This document shows positions 32,664-40,939 of a stretch of 64,000 nt of DNA, in pieces. How positions within the stretch are numbered: position 1 is the first letter of the stretch; each line of letters starts with the position of its first letter. The notes under the pieces were generated by a model that worked only from the letters and a program-made list of their open reading frames with translations, was not told where the DNA came from and ran no database searches. Source of the stretch: Arthrobacter sp. MAHUQ-56. GTDB lineage: Bacteria; Actinomycetota; Actinomycetes; Actinomycetales; Micrococcaceae. The stretch is taken from the NCBI RefSeq assembly GCF_019710585.1, contig NZ_JAIFZQ010000020.1, positions 310,001-374,000 on the forward strand, read 5' to 3'. The translations under genes and the position numbers were made by a program.

Positions 32664-33989
32664 ATGATCGACCCAAATTCCTTCCCCACGTCCGAGAATT
32701 CGGCCGGGACCGTCCCGGCGGCGGACTATTCCGGGGCCGAGACCACCGGCCGGTTCATCGTGGTCTTTGCCAGGGACGCCGCCAGCCCGTCCTCGGTGCT
32801 GGAATCGGCAGGACTGTCCAACGTGGCGGACTCGCGGGACTTCGGGGACCGCGAAGTGGACGTCTCGGAAAGCAGCGGCGCGGACGCCACGTACTTCAGC
32901 TCCCTGGGCATCGCCGTGGTTTCGGCCGCGCCGGAGCAGATCGGCGCGCTGCAGACCACCGAAGCGGCGGAGAACGCAGTACTGTCCGTATCGCCGGAAC
33001 TGATCCACCATGTCCTCCCGGCAGGCACCACCGAATACGTCAGGGGTTACCGCGACGCCGTCCTGGACCTGGACACCCGCCTGAACGGCAACGGCCAGGG
33101 CGCGGGGGCGGCGGCACCGCCAACCGTGCCGATCTTCCAGGACACCGCCCAGTTCACGTGGGGGCTGCAGGCCGTCCAGGCCACCTCGTCCCAGTACTCC
33201 GGGCGCGGGGTCAAGGTGGCAGTCCTGGACACCGGTTTCGACGCAACCCACCCTGACTTCGCCGGACGGAACATCACCACCCGCTCCTTCGTCCAGGGGG
33301 AGGGGCCCGAGGACGGACACGGCCACGGCACGCACTGCATCGGCACCTCCTGCGGCTCCAAGTCGCCGTCCACCGGGCCGCGCTACGGCGTGGCCTACGA
33401 GGCCGACATCTTCGCCGGCAAGGTGCTGGGCAACTCGGGTTCCGGCAGCGACGCCGGCATCCTGGCCGGCATCGACTGGGCGTTGACCAGTGGCTGCCAC
33501 ATCATCTCCATGTCCCTCGGGGCCGACGTGCCGCAGATCCACCCGCCGTACGTGGCAGCAGGCAAGCGGGCCTTGGACGCCGGGACGCTGATCATCGCAG
33601 CCGCCGGAAACAACGCCCGGCGCCTCCAGGGCAACTTCGGATTCGTCGGCACCCCGGCCAACAGCCCGTTCATCATGGCGGTGGGCGCTTTGGACCACCA
33701 GCTGGACGTTGCCTTCTTCTCCGCGCGCAGCCTGCCGGTCCGCGGCGGGCAGGTGGACGTTGCCGGCCCCGGCTGGCAGGTCTACTCGTCCTGGCCCATG
33801 CCCACCCGGTACCGGAGCATCAGTGGCACCAGCATGGCCACCCCGCACGCCGCCGGCGTTGCCGCCCTCTGGGCGCAGGCCACCGGCTTCCGCGGACGGG
33901 AACTCTGGTCCTCGCTGGTCCAGGAATGCGACCGGCTCATTGCACCGTCGCTGGACGTTGGCTCCGGCCTGGTCATCGCCCCTGTGTAG
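32664..33989 (+). CDS. S8 family serine peptidase (subtilase), no signal peptide
   Basis: 441 residues. Catalytic triad: Asp189 in VAVLDTGFDATHPD, His221 in GHGHGTHCIGT, Ser390 in SGTSMATPHAAG; oxyanion Asn316 in AAAGNN. The first about 110 residues include a propeptide-like I9 fold (GRFIVVFARDAASPSSVLES). No signal peptide or transmembrane helix, unusual for subtilases, which are mostly secreted. GGAGACTTGAA precedes the ATG. A 76-residue protein resembling a detached I9 inhibitor is encoded 74 bases downstream. All catalytic residues intact. Confidence 0.92.
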   Translation: MIDPNSFPTSENSAGTVPAADYSGAETTGRFIVVFARDAASPSSVLESAGLSNVADSRDFGDREVDVSESSGADATYFSSLGIAVVSAAPEQIGALQTTEAAENAVLSVSPELIHHVLPAGTTEYVRGYRDAVLDLDTRLNGNGQGAGAAAPPTVPIFQDTAQFTWGLQAVQATSSQYSGRGVKVAVLDTGFDATHPDFAGRNITTRSFVQGEGPEDGHGHGTHCIGTSCGSKSPSTGPRYGVAYEADIFAGKVLGNSGSGSDAGILAGIDWALTSGCHIISMSLGADVPQIHPPYVAAGKRALDAGTLIIAAAGNNARRLQGNFGFVGTPANSPFIMAVGALDHQLDVAFFSARSLPVRGGQVDVAGPGWQVYSSWPMPTRYRSISGTSMATPHAAGVAALWAQATGFRGRELWSSLVQECDRLIAPSLDVGSGLVIAPV

Positions 33990-34063
33990 GAGCCGCGTGT
34001 ACGGCCGCCTGTAGGGACGGCTGATAGGAACCGCCTGCGACGCGAAGAGGAATAACCTGAGGA

Positions 34064-34294
34064 ATGGTCAACATCAATGTAACGGTGCACCAGGATTACC
34101 TGTCCGCCATCGCCGATGTCGCGGACGCGCTGCGCGCCCGCGGCATGCAGGTGGAACAGGTCCTGGCGATGGGCTTCATCACCGGTTCCGCCCCGGATGA
34201 CAGCCTGCAGGACCTGAAGTCTGTGAGCGGAGTGCTGTCCGTGGACGAGGAGCTGGGCTACCAGCTCCCGCCCCCGGACGAAGACATCCAGTAG
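34064..34294 (+). CDS. Small protein resembling a stand-alone subtilisin propeptide/inhibitor (I9-like)
   Basis: 76 residues. Predicted beta-alpha-beta order: VNINVTVHQ strand, DYLSAIADVADALRARGM helix, VEQVLAMGFITGS strand, DLKSVSGVLSVDEE helix-strand, ending in QLPPPDEDIQ. This order and length suit an I9 propeptide fold, whose C-terminal tail enters the protease active site. Its position 74 bases after the subtilase gene supports inhibitor or chaperone function in trans. Relatives are sometimes labelled ketohydroxyglutarate aldolase, which the size makes impossible. Assignment is fold-based inference. Confidence 0.6.
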   Translation: MVNINVTVHQDYLSAIADVADALRARGMQVEQVLAMGFITGSAPDDSLQDLKSVSGVLSVDEELGYQLPPPDEDIQ

Positions 34295-34326
34295 CCGGAA
34301 AACGGTTTTTCACAAAGGCCCGTACC

Positions 34327-34334
34327 GACCGGTC
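34327..34334. promoter_or_regulatory. GACCGGTC palindrome upstream of the TetR gene
   Basis: An 8-base perfect palindrome inside TACCGACCGGTCTGTC, 29 bases before the TetR ATG at 34364. Accg-accggt-type sites are common operators of TetR regulators, which normally repress themselves. No second copy was seen in the neighbourhood. Confidence 0.4.
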
Positions 34335-34363
34335 TGTCTGGTTTTTCGTGTAGAGTCCGGGGA

Positions 34364-35035
34364 ATGGGACACTCCACAGGCTCTTTAGCTGATCCGATAG
34401 CCAGTTCCGGGTCTCCACGGCCGGCATCCGCCGGTGCCCGGGAGCGCATACTGGCGGCCGCTTACGAGTTATTCGGGCAGCGTGGCATCCGCGATGTGGG
34501 TATATCAGAACTGATTTTGCGCGCCGGGGTGGCCAAGGCCACGTTCTACGGCCACTTCTCCTCGAAGGATGAACTGGTCCTGGCCTTCCTGGAACATTGC
34601 CACCAAGACCTCACTGTTGAGGCGATCATCGCCGAATGCAGGCGGAGATCCGATGACCCGACGGCCCAGGTGCTGATAATCTTCGACGTCCTTGACGGGT
34701 GGTTCCGTCAAGATGACTTCCAGGCCTGCGCCTTCGTCAAAACCATGCTGGAGATGGGGCCCACACATACCCTCGGACAGGCGTCCGTCAGCTATTTGGC
34801 TCAGGTAAGGGCTTTCATGCGAAAGCTCGCCGAGGAAGCGGGCCTTGAACAGCCCGAGGTCTTTGCCCGGTCCTGCCACATCCTGACAAAAGGCTCCATC
34901 ATCTCAGCGGTCGAAGGAGACAGGGAGGCAGCTGTGCTGGCCAAACGTATGGCCGCCGCCCTCATCTCCCACCACGGAGGTGCCGCAACCCTCGCCGATG
35001 GCAGCGCCGCCATTGGCCGTCAACCGGATAAATAG
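34364..35035 (+). CDS. TetR/AcrR family transcriptional regulator
   Basis: 223 residues. The helix-turn-helix is at about 25-75: ARERILAAAYELFGQRGIRDVG then VAKATFYGHFSSKDEL, the classic TetR signature ending in a Y-x-H-F motif. The rest is the all-helical ligand domain. It lies between the subtilase unit and a small hypothetical gene, in the same direction. Ligand and targets unknown. The GACCGGTC palindrome in its promoter suggests autorepression. Confidence 0.9.
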   Translation: MGHSTGSLADPIASSGSPRPASAGARERILAAAYELFGQRGIRDVGISELILRAGVAKATFYGHFSSKDELVLAFLEHCHQDLTVEAIIAECRRRSDDPTAQVLIIFDVLDGWFRQDDFQACAFVKTMLEMGPTHTLGQASVSYLAQVRAFMRKLAEEAGLEQPEVFARSCHILTKGSIISAVEGDREAAVLAKRMAAALISHHGGAATLADGSAAIGRQPDK

Positions 35036-35151
35036 CACCTGCTGACATGTGCTTCACCGGCGGCCTCCGCGCCGGGAACCGCTGCTCCCGCCAAGTTCAA
35101 AACCGCTGTAGCCGCACGGCGAACAAATGCACCTTGTTGAAAGAAGCCACC

Positions 35152-35403
35152 ATGGCCCACTCGCAGTTCGACCAGTTCCTCCAGGAAGCAACCTTCCACG
35201 ATCCGGAGTACGACCGGGCTCTCGACGATGACTCCTTCTACGGCCTTTACACCAGCTGGTGCTACGTCTCCAGCACGGCGCCGCAAGCAGAGGACGTGTT
35301 TTGGGCTGCTATGCGCCAGCGTATGGATCCAGGGCAGTGCCTTCGCATGAAAGGACCCGCGGCCGCGGACTACATCCTGGCCAGCTACCCCGGCCTAGTC
35401 TGA
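35152..35403 (+). CDS. Small hypothetical protein
   Basis: 83 residues from ATG 35152; the frame extends to 35047 with a poorly composed Arg/Cys-rich part that I leave out. Acidic and aromatic-rich N-terminal half (FDQFLQEATFHDPEYDRALD), with WCYVS and a helical C-terminus. No signal peptide or membrane helix. I do not recognise a family. It converges on the trypsin-nuclease gene 23 bases away. Weak ribosome site (AAAGAAG). Confidence 0.55.
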   Translation: MAHSQFDQFLQEATFHDPEYDRALDDDSFYGLYTSWCYVSSTAPQAEDVFWAAMRQRMDPGQCLRMKGPAAADYILASYPGLV

Positions 35404-35426
35404 GACTGCACCGTGACCGTAGGCAC

Positions 35427-37301
35427 TCACCACTGGATGTCCGAGGTATCGTCCAGCGGCCGCCTGTCGCCAACCGCCTCGGGGACGGCGAAGGTGTCCG
35501 CCTGCCGCAGCGCATCGGCGAACTGCAGGATGGTCCGCGCCTCGATTTCGCTCACGGCAACCTGGAACACCCGGAATTCGTCGAGCTCGAGCGCTTCGAG
35601 CTGGTCCAGGTTCTGGGTCAGCAGGAAGCCCCTGGCCTTGAGCTGTCCGTGCTCCACGAACGCGATGATTTTCCAGTACTCGCGCGGCAAGGGAATTCCC
35701 CGGTAGACGTGGTCACCGTCCTGCAGCACCGGCCCGCCGAACACGCTGACCTTCAGGTTGTCGACGTCCACGTCCTCGAACACGGCATCCTCAAGCCGGC
35801 CCCAGACCCCGTTCTTGCTGCTTTGGTTGAAGTCCTCCAACTGCGGGGTGATGTTCGTGAAGTAGAACGAGTCCTTGTTCGCGCGGCCGGCCTCGTCCGC
35901 CGCTCCCCACAGCAGGTCGGCCCGGCGCGCCAGATGGCCGCGGTCCACCCGGTTGCCGCGGTAAAGCTCGTCGCCGACCTGGACGCCGACGGGGAGCCGG
36001 GGGTCCTTGATGAAGCTGATTCCGGACCGGCTGAGTTTCTGCAGGCTGCCGCCGTCGATATTCCACGCCACCCAGCGGGCAAACCGCCGTGAGGTGCTGA
36101 GGCAGAGCGAGAAGTGGGTGTACGGGATGATGTCCGAGCCGGCGAAGCGCACCGCGTCGGTGTTCACGGCGGCGCCGAGCGTGGGCACGGCGATGTGGGG
36201 CCCGAGGAAATCGGCGAGGAACCCCTCGGGAACAACCTCGGCAGCCTCAGGAGCCGCCGGCGGCCGCAGGGTGATTTCGAGCTTCTCGAACACGGACTGC
36301 GGCAGGCAGGCCAGGGCGTGCTCGTCCGGGCTGTCCCCCGATTCCCCGCCGAAGTGCAGCCCCGCCAGGACAGTGGTGAGCTCACCCGACGGGGTCTTGA
36401 AAATCCAGGCCGAGCCCGAGTCCCCGCCGCGGCTGATTTCCCCGTCCGCGGAGGGGTTGGCCGGGTCCGGGCCGATTTCGAAGCCGCCGATGGTGTGCAT
36501 CCCCGCAGCGCCGTAAAAGAGCTTGGCGATCACATCCACCCGCCGCACCACCCCGTGGGTGACGCCCGTGGTGCGGCCGCTCTTGACCACCTTGTCGCCG
36601 ATTTCGGGTTCCCCCAGCTGGTCCGGCGTCACGTCCAGGGACTGGATGGCCGTGGTGAAGCCGCGGTCCGTGATGGTGGCCACGGCGCAGTCTCCCGCGA
36701 CGCCCAGATGGGAGCGCACCAGCCGGCCGAGGCCGTTGGCGTTGACCCGGTTGTCGTCGTGCGGGCCCGGCTGGACCACCACGTCGCCAAGGGCTCCTGT
36801 ATCGCCGTGCAGCACGTGCCAGTTGCTGAGGACCAGCGGCGTCCCGTCGTGCCTGTCGTACACGATGCAGGCAATGGTGCCGGCGCTGGAGTGGATGTTG
36901 CCCACGCTGACTCCCGGCCTGATGGGGTCCAGCCGGACCTTAGTGGGCGGGGGCTCAACTTCTGCCACCGCCCGGAACGAGGGGCGGTAGTCCCGCTCGA
37001 TCACATCGGTTTGTACCGGGATCCCGTCCACCATGATGGTGTCCGGTATGGGTTTGGTGTTGATGGAGTCCAGGGCTTCCGGGGCCACCTTCTCGCCCAC
37101 GGTGAACTGGAGCGAGATCTCGCCCGTCGGCTTCCCGTCCACCACCTTGTGGCCCACGCCGATCGAGGTGATGTTGGGATCCTCGAGGTAGGCGGCGCCC
37201 TTGGTCCGGATGAACTGCCGCAGCGAGGCCAGCATCTGTTCGTTGTCGCTGGCTGCTTCGGGGCTGCTTGCTTCGGGGGAGGGGCGGTCGGTGGTGTCCA
37301 T
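35427..37301 (-). CDS. Trypsin-like serine protease fused to a DNA/RNA non-specific endonuclease, no signal peptide
   Basis: 624 residues. Protease part about 40-345: His162 in VLSNWHVLHG, Asp204 in AGDCAVATI, Ser295 in RGGDSGSAW. Nuclease part about 360-580: the beta-beta-alpha-metal motif NRVDRGHLARRADLLWG with catalytic His456 and TNITPQ with metal Asn483, as in NucA/EndoG proteins. No signal peptide. A cytoplasmic nuclease of this sort should be toxic unless controlled, so the protease may act as a sensor or self-activating switch. This is inference. GGAAATGG is the only ribosome-site candidate, about ten bases before the ATG. Transcribed after the matrixin gene, from which a palindrome separates it. 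Confidence 0.88.
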   Translation of the reverse strand: MDTTDRPSPEASSPEAASDNEQMLASLRQFIRTKGAAYLEDPNITSIGVGHKVVDGKPTGEISLQFTVGEKVAPEALDSINTKPIPDTIMVDGIPVQTDVIERDYRPSFRAVAEVEPPPTKVRLDPIRPGVSVGNIHSSAGTIACIVYDRHDGTPLVLSNWHVLHGDTGALGDVVVQPGPHDDNRVNANGLGRLVRSHLGVAGDCAVATITDRGFTTAIQSLDVTPDQLGEPEIGDKVVKSGRTTGVTHGVVRRVDVIAKLFYGAAGMHTIGGFEIGPDPANPSADGEISRGGDSGSAWIFKTPSGELTTVLAGLHFGGESGDSPDEHALACLPQSVFEKLEITLRPPAAPEAAEVVPEGFLADFLGPHIAVPTLGAAVNTDAVRFAGSDIIPYTHFSLCLSTSRRFARWVAWNIDGGSLQKLSRSGISFIKDPRLPVGVQVGDELYRGNRVDRGHLARRADLLWGAADEAGRANKDSFYFTNITPQLEDFNQSSKNGVWGRLEDAVFEDVDVDNLKVSVFGGPVLQDGDHVYRGIPLPREYWKIIAFVEHGQLKARGFLLTQNLDQLEALELDEFRVFQVAVSEIEARTILQFADALRQADTFAVPEAVGDRRPLDDTSDIQW

Positions 37302-37374
37302 GCCAAGTCCATTTCCTGGGTGTGGTGCTTTTACTGCTCGGCCGCGGCGGGCGGCCTTGGGTGCGTCCGGGGTG

Positions 37375-37409
37375 GCGTACGACGGCGGCCCAGCCCCGCC
37401 GTCGTACGC
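37375..37409. terminator. Palindrome of the GCGTACGACGGCGG family (copy 2)
   Basis: GCGTACGACGGCGG (37375-37388) and CCGCCGTCGTACGC (37396-37409) are exact inverted copies, loop seven bases. It lies just after the matrixin stop (minus strand) and before the trypsin-nuclease gene. It may end the matrixin transcript. The arms equal those of the palindrome at 28272-28308. Confidence 0.7.
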
Positions 37410-37430
37410 TTCAGTTCCCTGCCGCGCGCC

Positions 37431-39509
37431 TTAGGCGCTGGCAGGCATGCCCCGGTCCGGCATCGCGTCCGATGCGCGTTCCTGGCCAGCGGCGCCGGAA
37501 TCTCCCGCGGCCTCCCTGGCCGGAGATTCCTCCATTGACCCGGCGGGCATTTCCGCTGCTGCCGGCTGCTGGTGGCCGTTGGTTGTCAGGCTCTCGGCCA
37601 TGGTGCCGGCGGGCATCTCCACGGTCTGCGGGACCACGGCTGCGGCGGCCTCCTCCTCTCTGCCCGTCCCTTCGGCCGTCTCTTCGGCGGCGGCAGCCTC
37701 GGTGGATTCTCCGGTCAGGAAGGGACTGTTTTGCCACCTGTGCCAGAGGGCGTTGTCGGTGCCGCGGACGAAGGCTTCAAGCCGGCCGTCGGCGTTGCTC
37801 CCCACCGTGATGTTGGAGGTGAGGATGCCGCCCAGGGAGGCCCAGCCAGTCCAGCCGCTGTTCGGTGCTGTCTGCCAGAGGTGCCACAGCGCGTTGTCCG
37901 TGCCGCGGACGAAAGCCTCCAGCCGGCCGCTCGCGTTCCTGCCAACGGCGATATCGGAGGTGAGGATGCCGCCCAGAGAGGCCCAGGCCGACCAGCCGCT
38001 GTTGGGCGCCGTCTGCCACTTGTGCCAGAGGGCGTTGTCGGTGCCCCGGACGAAGACTTCGAGGCGGCCGTCGGCGTTGGCGCCGGTGCTGATGTTGGAC
38101 GTGAGGATGCCGCCCAGGGAGGCCCAGGCCGACCAGCCGCTGTTGGGCGCCGTCTGCCATTTGTGCCAGAGGGCGTTGTCGGTGCCGCGGGCGAAGATTT
38201 CAAGGCGGCCGTCCTTGTTCCTGCCCACGGCAATCTCGGACGTGATCACCCCGCCCAGGGACGCCCAGCCGGACCAGTTGCCGTTCGGTGCCGTCTGCCA
38301 TTTGTGCCATACGGCGCCGTCCGTGCCCCTGGCGAAGACTTCGAGCCGGCCGTCGGCGTTGCGCCCGGTGGCGGCGGGCCCGGTGATGCTGCCGCCCAGG
38401 GAGGCCCAGCCGGCCCAGTTGCCGTTGGGCGTGCTCTGCCACCGGTGCCACAGGGCATTGTCGGTGCCGCGGGCGAAGATCTCCAGCCGGCCGTCCTGGT
38501 TGCTGGCCACCGCGATCTCGGTGGTGATCACCCCGCCCAACGAGGCCCAGCCGGCCCAGTTGCCGTTCGGGGCAACCTGCCACCGGTGCCAGACGGCGCC
38601 ATCGGTGCCCCTCGCAAAAGCTTCCAGCCGCCCGTCCTTGTTGTTGCCCACGGCGACGTCCGAGGTGATGACACCGCCCAGGGAGTTCCAGCCGGACCAT
38701 GGCTGCGGCGCGGCCGGGTACAGGGCGCGGAACCCGTCGAGGTCGTCCTGCGTGAGGACGCGTTTGGTGAAGTTGGAGGCCACGGTGGGTGCCATCACCG
38801 AGCCGGCAACGCTGGAGTGCGCCAGCCCCACAATGTGGCCGAATTCGTGCAGGGCGACCGTTTCGATGTCGAAGGCGTTCGCCACGGCGCCGACGCTCCA
38901 GACGTGTTCGCTGTCGTCGAAGTGGACCGGTTTGGGGAGGGTGTTGGTGATGACACTGCAGCCTGGCGGGAAGTCGGCGTGGGCCAGGACGCCGCCCACC
39001 ATCGAATGGTCGGGGTCCGCCGCGGGCCGCCAGCCGATGCGGACGTCCGGACTGGAGCCGACGGCGACTTCGGTGAAGGTCAGTCCGCCCACGCCCTGCC
39101 AGGTCTGGATGGCGCGCCGGATGGCGTCGAACTCGGCGGTCCCGGCGACGTCGTCGGTGCCGGTGTCGAAGGCGAATGTCAGGGTCCGGTCCACCCACGC
39201 GCACGCCGTGGCGAAGTCGAGGTCGCCGCCGCGCTTGTCCGGGAGCCCGCAGCGGGGCCGCATCATCGCTTCCCGGGTGGCGTCGTCGAACACGCCGGTG
39301 ACGGGGAGGTTGAAGAACTCCTGGAAGCTTCTTAGGGCCCCGGCCGTGGGATCGTCCAGGACGCCGACGTCCCTGGCGGCGGATGGCCCCAGGTAACCAA
39401 AGCGCTCGAGGTAGCTTTGTACCTTGCTGAAGCCCGGATTGCTTTCGCCCGGGCCGGTGTTCTGGACGGCGGCGAGGAACGGCGCCGCGGAGTACAGCTC
39501 TTCAGTCAT
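37431..39509 (-). CDS. Matrixin-type metalloprotease with cysteine switch, PG-binding-like prodomain and seven propeller repeats
   Basis: 692 residues from ATG 39509 (AGGAGAAACC upstream); the frame extends to 39767 but overlaps another gene. About 25-82 is a peptidoglycan-binding-1-like prodomain (LRSFQEFFNLPVTGVFDDAT). PRCGLPD at 85-91 is the animal MMP cysteine switch, Cys87. The catalytic domain has HEFGHIVGLAH (His221, Glu222, His225, His231) and a SVMAPT Met-turn. Residues about 268-600 are seven 47-residue repeats of the pattern W-x-x-W-x-S-L-G-G-x, then DGRLE-x-F-x-RGTD and WH-x-WQ, likely a beta-propeller lectin. No signal peptide. The tail is Ala/Glu-rich with two EMPAG-type repeats. 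Confidence 0.9.
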   Translation of the reverse strand: MTEELYSAAPFLAAVQNTGPGESNPGFSKVQSYLERFGYLGPSAARDVGVLDDPTAGALRSFQEFFNLPVTGVFDDATREAMMRPRCGLPDKRGGDLDFATACAWVDRTLTFAFDTGTDDVAGTAEFDAIRRAIQTWQGVGGLTFTEVAVGSSPDVRIGWRPAADPDHSMVGGVLAHADFPPGCSVITNTLPKPVHFDDSEHVWSVGAVANAFDIETVALHEFGHIVGLAHSSVAGSVMAPTVASNFTKRVLTQDDLDGFRALYPAAPQPWSGWNSLGGVITSDVAVGNNKDGRLEAFARGTDGAVWHRWQVAPNGNWAGWASLGGVITTEIAVASNQDGRLEIFARGTDNALWHRWQSTPNGNWAGWASLGGSITGPAATGRNADGRLEVFARGTDGAVWHKWQTAPNGNWSGWASLGGVITSEIAVGRNKDGRLEIFARGTDNALWHKWQTAPNSGWSAWASLGGILTSNISTGANADGRLEVFVRGTDNALWHKWQTAPNSGWSAWASLGGILTSDIAVGRNASGRLEAFVRGTDNALWHLWQTAPNSGWTGWASLGGILTSNITVGSNADGRLEAFVRGTDNALWHRWQNSPFLTGESTEAAAAEETAEGTGREEEAAAAVVPQTVEMPAGTMAESLTTNGHQQPAAAEMPAGSMEESPAREAAGDSGAAGQERASDAMPDRGMPASA
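37726..38708 (-). repeat. Seven tandem 141-base coding repeats in the matrixin gene
   Basis: Each unit encodes about 47 residues. Conserved elements per unit are S-L-G-G, a DGRLE/SGRLE core, RGTD and W-H-x-W-Q. The DNA identity between units is high (for example GAGGCCCAGGCCGACCAGCC recurs), which suggests recent expansion or gene conversion. They are coding, not CRISPR. Confidence 0.85.
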
Positions 39510-39900
39510 TGGTTTCTCCTTGTTCTGTCCGGATTTGATCTGTCCGGATGCTTCGCAGGATCTGCAGGGCGACGTCCTTGGGGGCGCCGGCCGGTTGATG
39601 GACGACGGCGGTGGCCCGCCCGTGGATGGTGACGGCAACGGTGCGGGTGCCCTCCTCTTCGAACACGACGAAGTCCGCGGTGGCGCTGCCCACCGGTTCC
39701 TGCCAGTGTTCGAAGCCGGGCTTGGCTCCATAGCGTGTGAGGGGGTCGGCGAAGGGGCTGGCATCAACGGTCAGCCGCATGCCGGCACCTTCGAGGACGG
39801 CCGCGCTGCCCTCGAAGGCTGCCTCGTCCAAGGGGACAAGCTGGGCCGGGACGTCCAGGGCCAGGCCCGCCACCCGGACCGAACTCCAGGGCTGACTCAT
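39502..39900 (-). CDS. Small hypothetical protein coupled to the matrixin gene
   Basis: 132 residues from ATG 39900 (GTG 39903 is alternative; GAGG upstream). Its TGA overlaps the matrixin start by eight bases, so the two are translationally coupled and probably interact. The composition is beta-rich: VRVAGLALDVPAQLVPLD, then FVVFEEEGTRTVAVTIHGRA. No signal peptide, no known motif. Could be a chaperone or inhibitor for the metalloprotease, given the coupling. Unknown family. Confidence 0.65.
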   Translation of the reverse strand: MSQPWSSVRVAGLALDVPAQLVPLDEAAFEGSAAVLEGAGMRLTVDASPFADPLTRYGAKPGFEHWQEPVGSATADFVVFEEEGTRTVAVTIHGRATAVVHQPAGAPKDVALQILRSIRTDQIRTEQGETND

Positions 39901-40041
39901 CACACCGGCCTCACAATTGCACCGGCCTCACACGCGGGGGAACCACAGGTAGAGTCGATCAGACGCGCGTTACTGCGCCGTTACTGCCCGCGCCGTTACT
40001 GCTGCCGTTGGCGTGCAGTGTGCGGCCGGTAGGATGTGCCG

Positions 40042-40881
40042 GTGACGAGGAACGGCGGGCGCCCCCGCATCGAGGCGCGGGAGTGGATCAAGTACGCTGC
40101 CCTCATAGTGTTGGCAGCCGCGGCGTTCGCGGTGGCAGCGCTCGCCCTGATGGGCCCGCCCGCAGTGGACGACGCCCGTCCTGCACCGGCCGGCCCCTTG
40201 GCGGCCACGCCTACTGCTTCTGCTTCCCCTACTGCCGCGGCCACCGCTGCTGCTACCGCCACCGCCACGGCACCACCCGTGCGGATCGAGTTGCCGGCCG
40301 ACCCCGTGCTCCTGATCCTGGGGGATTCCTACACTTTCGGAGACGGTGCAGCCCGGCCGGACCAGGGGTGGGCGTACCTCGTTGCAAGGAAGCTGGGGTA
40401 TCCCGCCACCATCGACGGAGTGGGCGGCACCGGGTTCGCCTGGGGCGGCGGCGCCCAGGACGAGCTGGGCGGCGAATACGAGACCCGGTTGCGGAAGATC
40501 GCGGCCAACCCGGCGTTCGTGCCCAACGTCCTGATCCTGCAGGGCGGGCAGAACGATTCCCAGCTTGGTAACCCGGATGAGGTCCGGGTTGCCACCACGC
40601 AGACCATCGAGGCGGCCCGCCGGTTCTGGCCCGGCGTGCAGGTGGTGGTCATGGGGCCGTCGGCGCCCCAGCCCCTCGCCGAGGAACTGCGCGGCGTGAA
40701 CAGCGCCGTCCGGGCAGGTGCCGCGGCCGCCAATGCTCCGTACATCGATGCGATCGAGGCCGGCTGGTTCACCAGTGCCAACAGTCCCGGCTTCGACTTC
40801 GACGGCGCCCATCCCAACAGCGCCGGCCACGCCTACATCGCCAGCAGGTTCCTGGAATCCTGGGCCACCCTGACCCGCTAG
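40042..40881 (+). CDS. Membrane-anchored SGNH/GDSL hydrolase
   Basis: 279 residues from GTG 40042 (GTG 40036 is too close to AGGA). One N-terminal membrane helix (about 18-36) is followed by an Ala/Thr/Pro-rich linker and the catalytic domain from about 85. Block I LILGDSYTFGDG has the nucleophile Ser; the Gly and Asn blocks are VGGTGF and GGQNDS; block V FDGAHPNSAGH has the Asp and His. It should cleave acyl esters outside the cell, for example deacylating surface glycans. It is divergent from the matrixin unit, about 140 bases away. Confidence 0.88.
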   Translation: MTRNGGRPRIEAREWIKYAALIVLAAAAFAVAALALMGPPAVDDARPAPAGPLAATPTASASPTAAATAAATATATAPPVRIELPADPVLLILGDSYTFGDGAARPDQGWAYLVARKLGYPATIDGVGGTGFAWGGGAQDELGGEYETRLRKIAANPAFVPNVLILQGGQNDSQLGNPDEVRVATTQTIEAARRFWPGVQVVVMGPSAPQPLAEELRGVNSAVRAGAAAANAPYIDAIEAGWFTSANSPGFDFDGAHPNSAGHAYIASRFLESWATLTR

Positions 40882-40939
40882 GCCCGGGCGCGCGCTGCGC
40901 CACAAGTTCTACGAGCCTGTGAAGTCCGCGGCTGTGGGG

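Noticed and set aside
37726..38708. CRISPR-like array
   Set aside because: The repeats are in frame inside an intact gene, have no unique spacers, and no cas genes are present.
37447..39396. 649-residue plus-strand frame opposite the matrixin
   Set aside because: Its periodic Ser/Pro/Arg repeats mirror the matrixin repeats; an antisense artefact.
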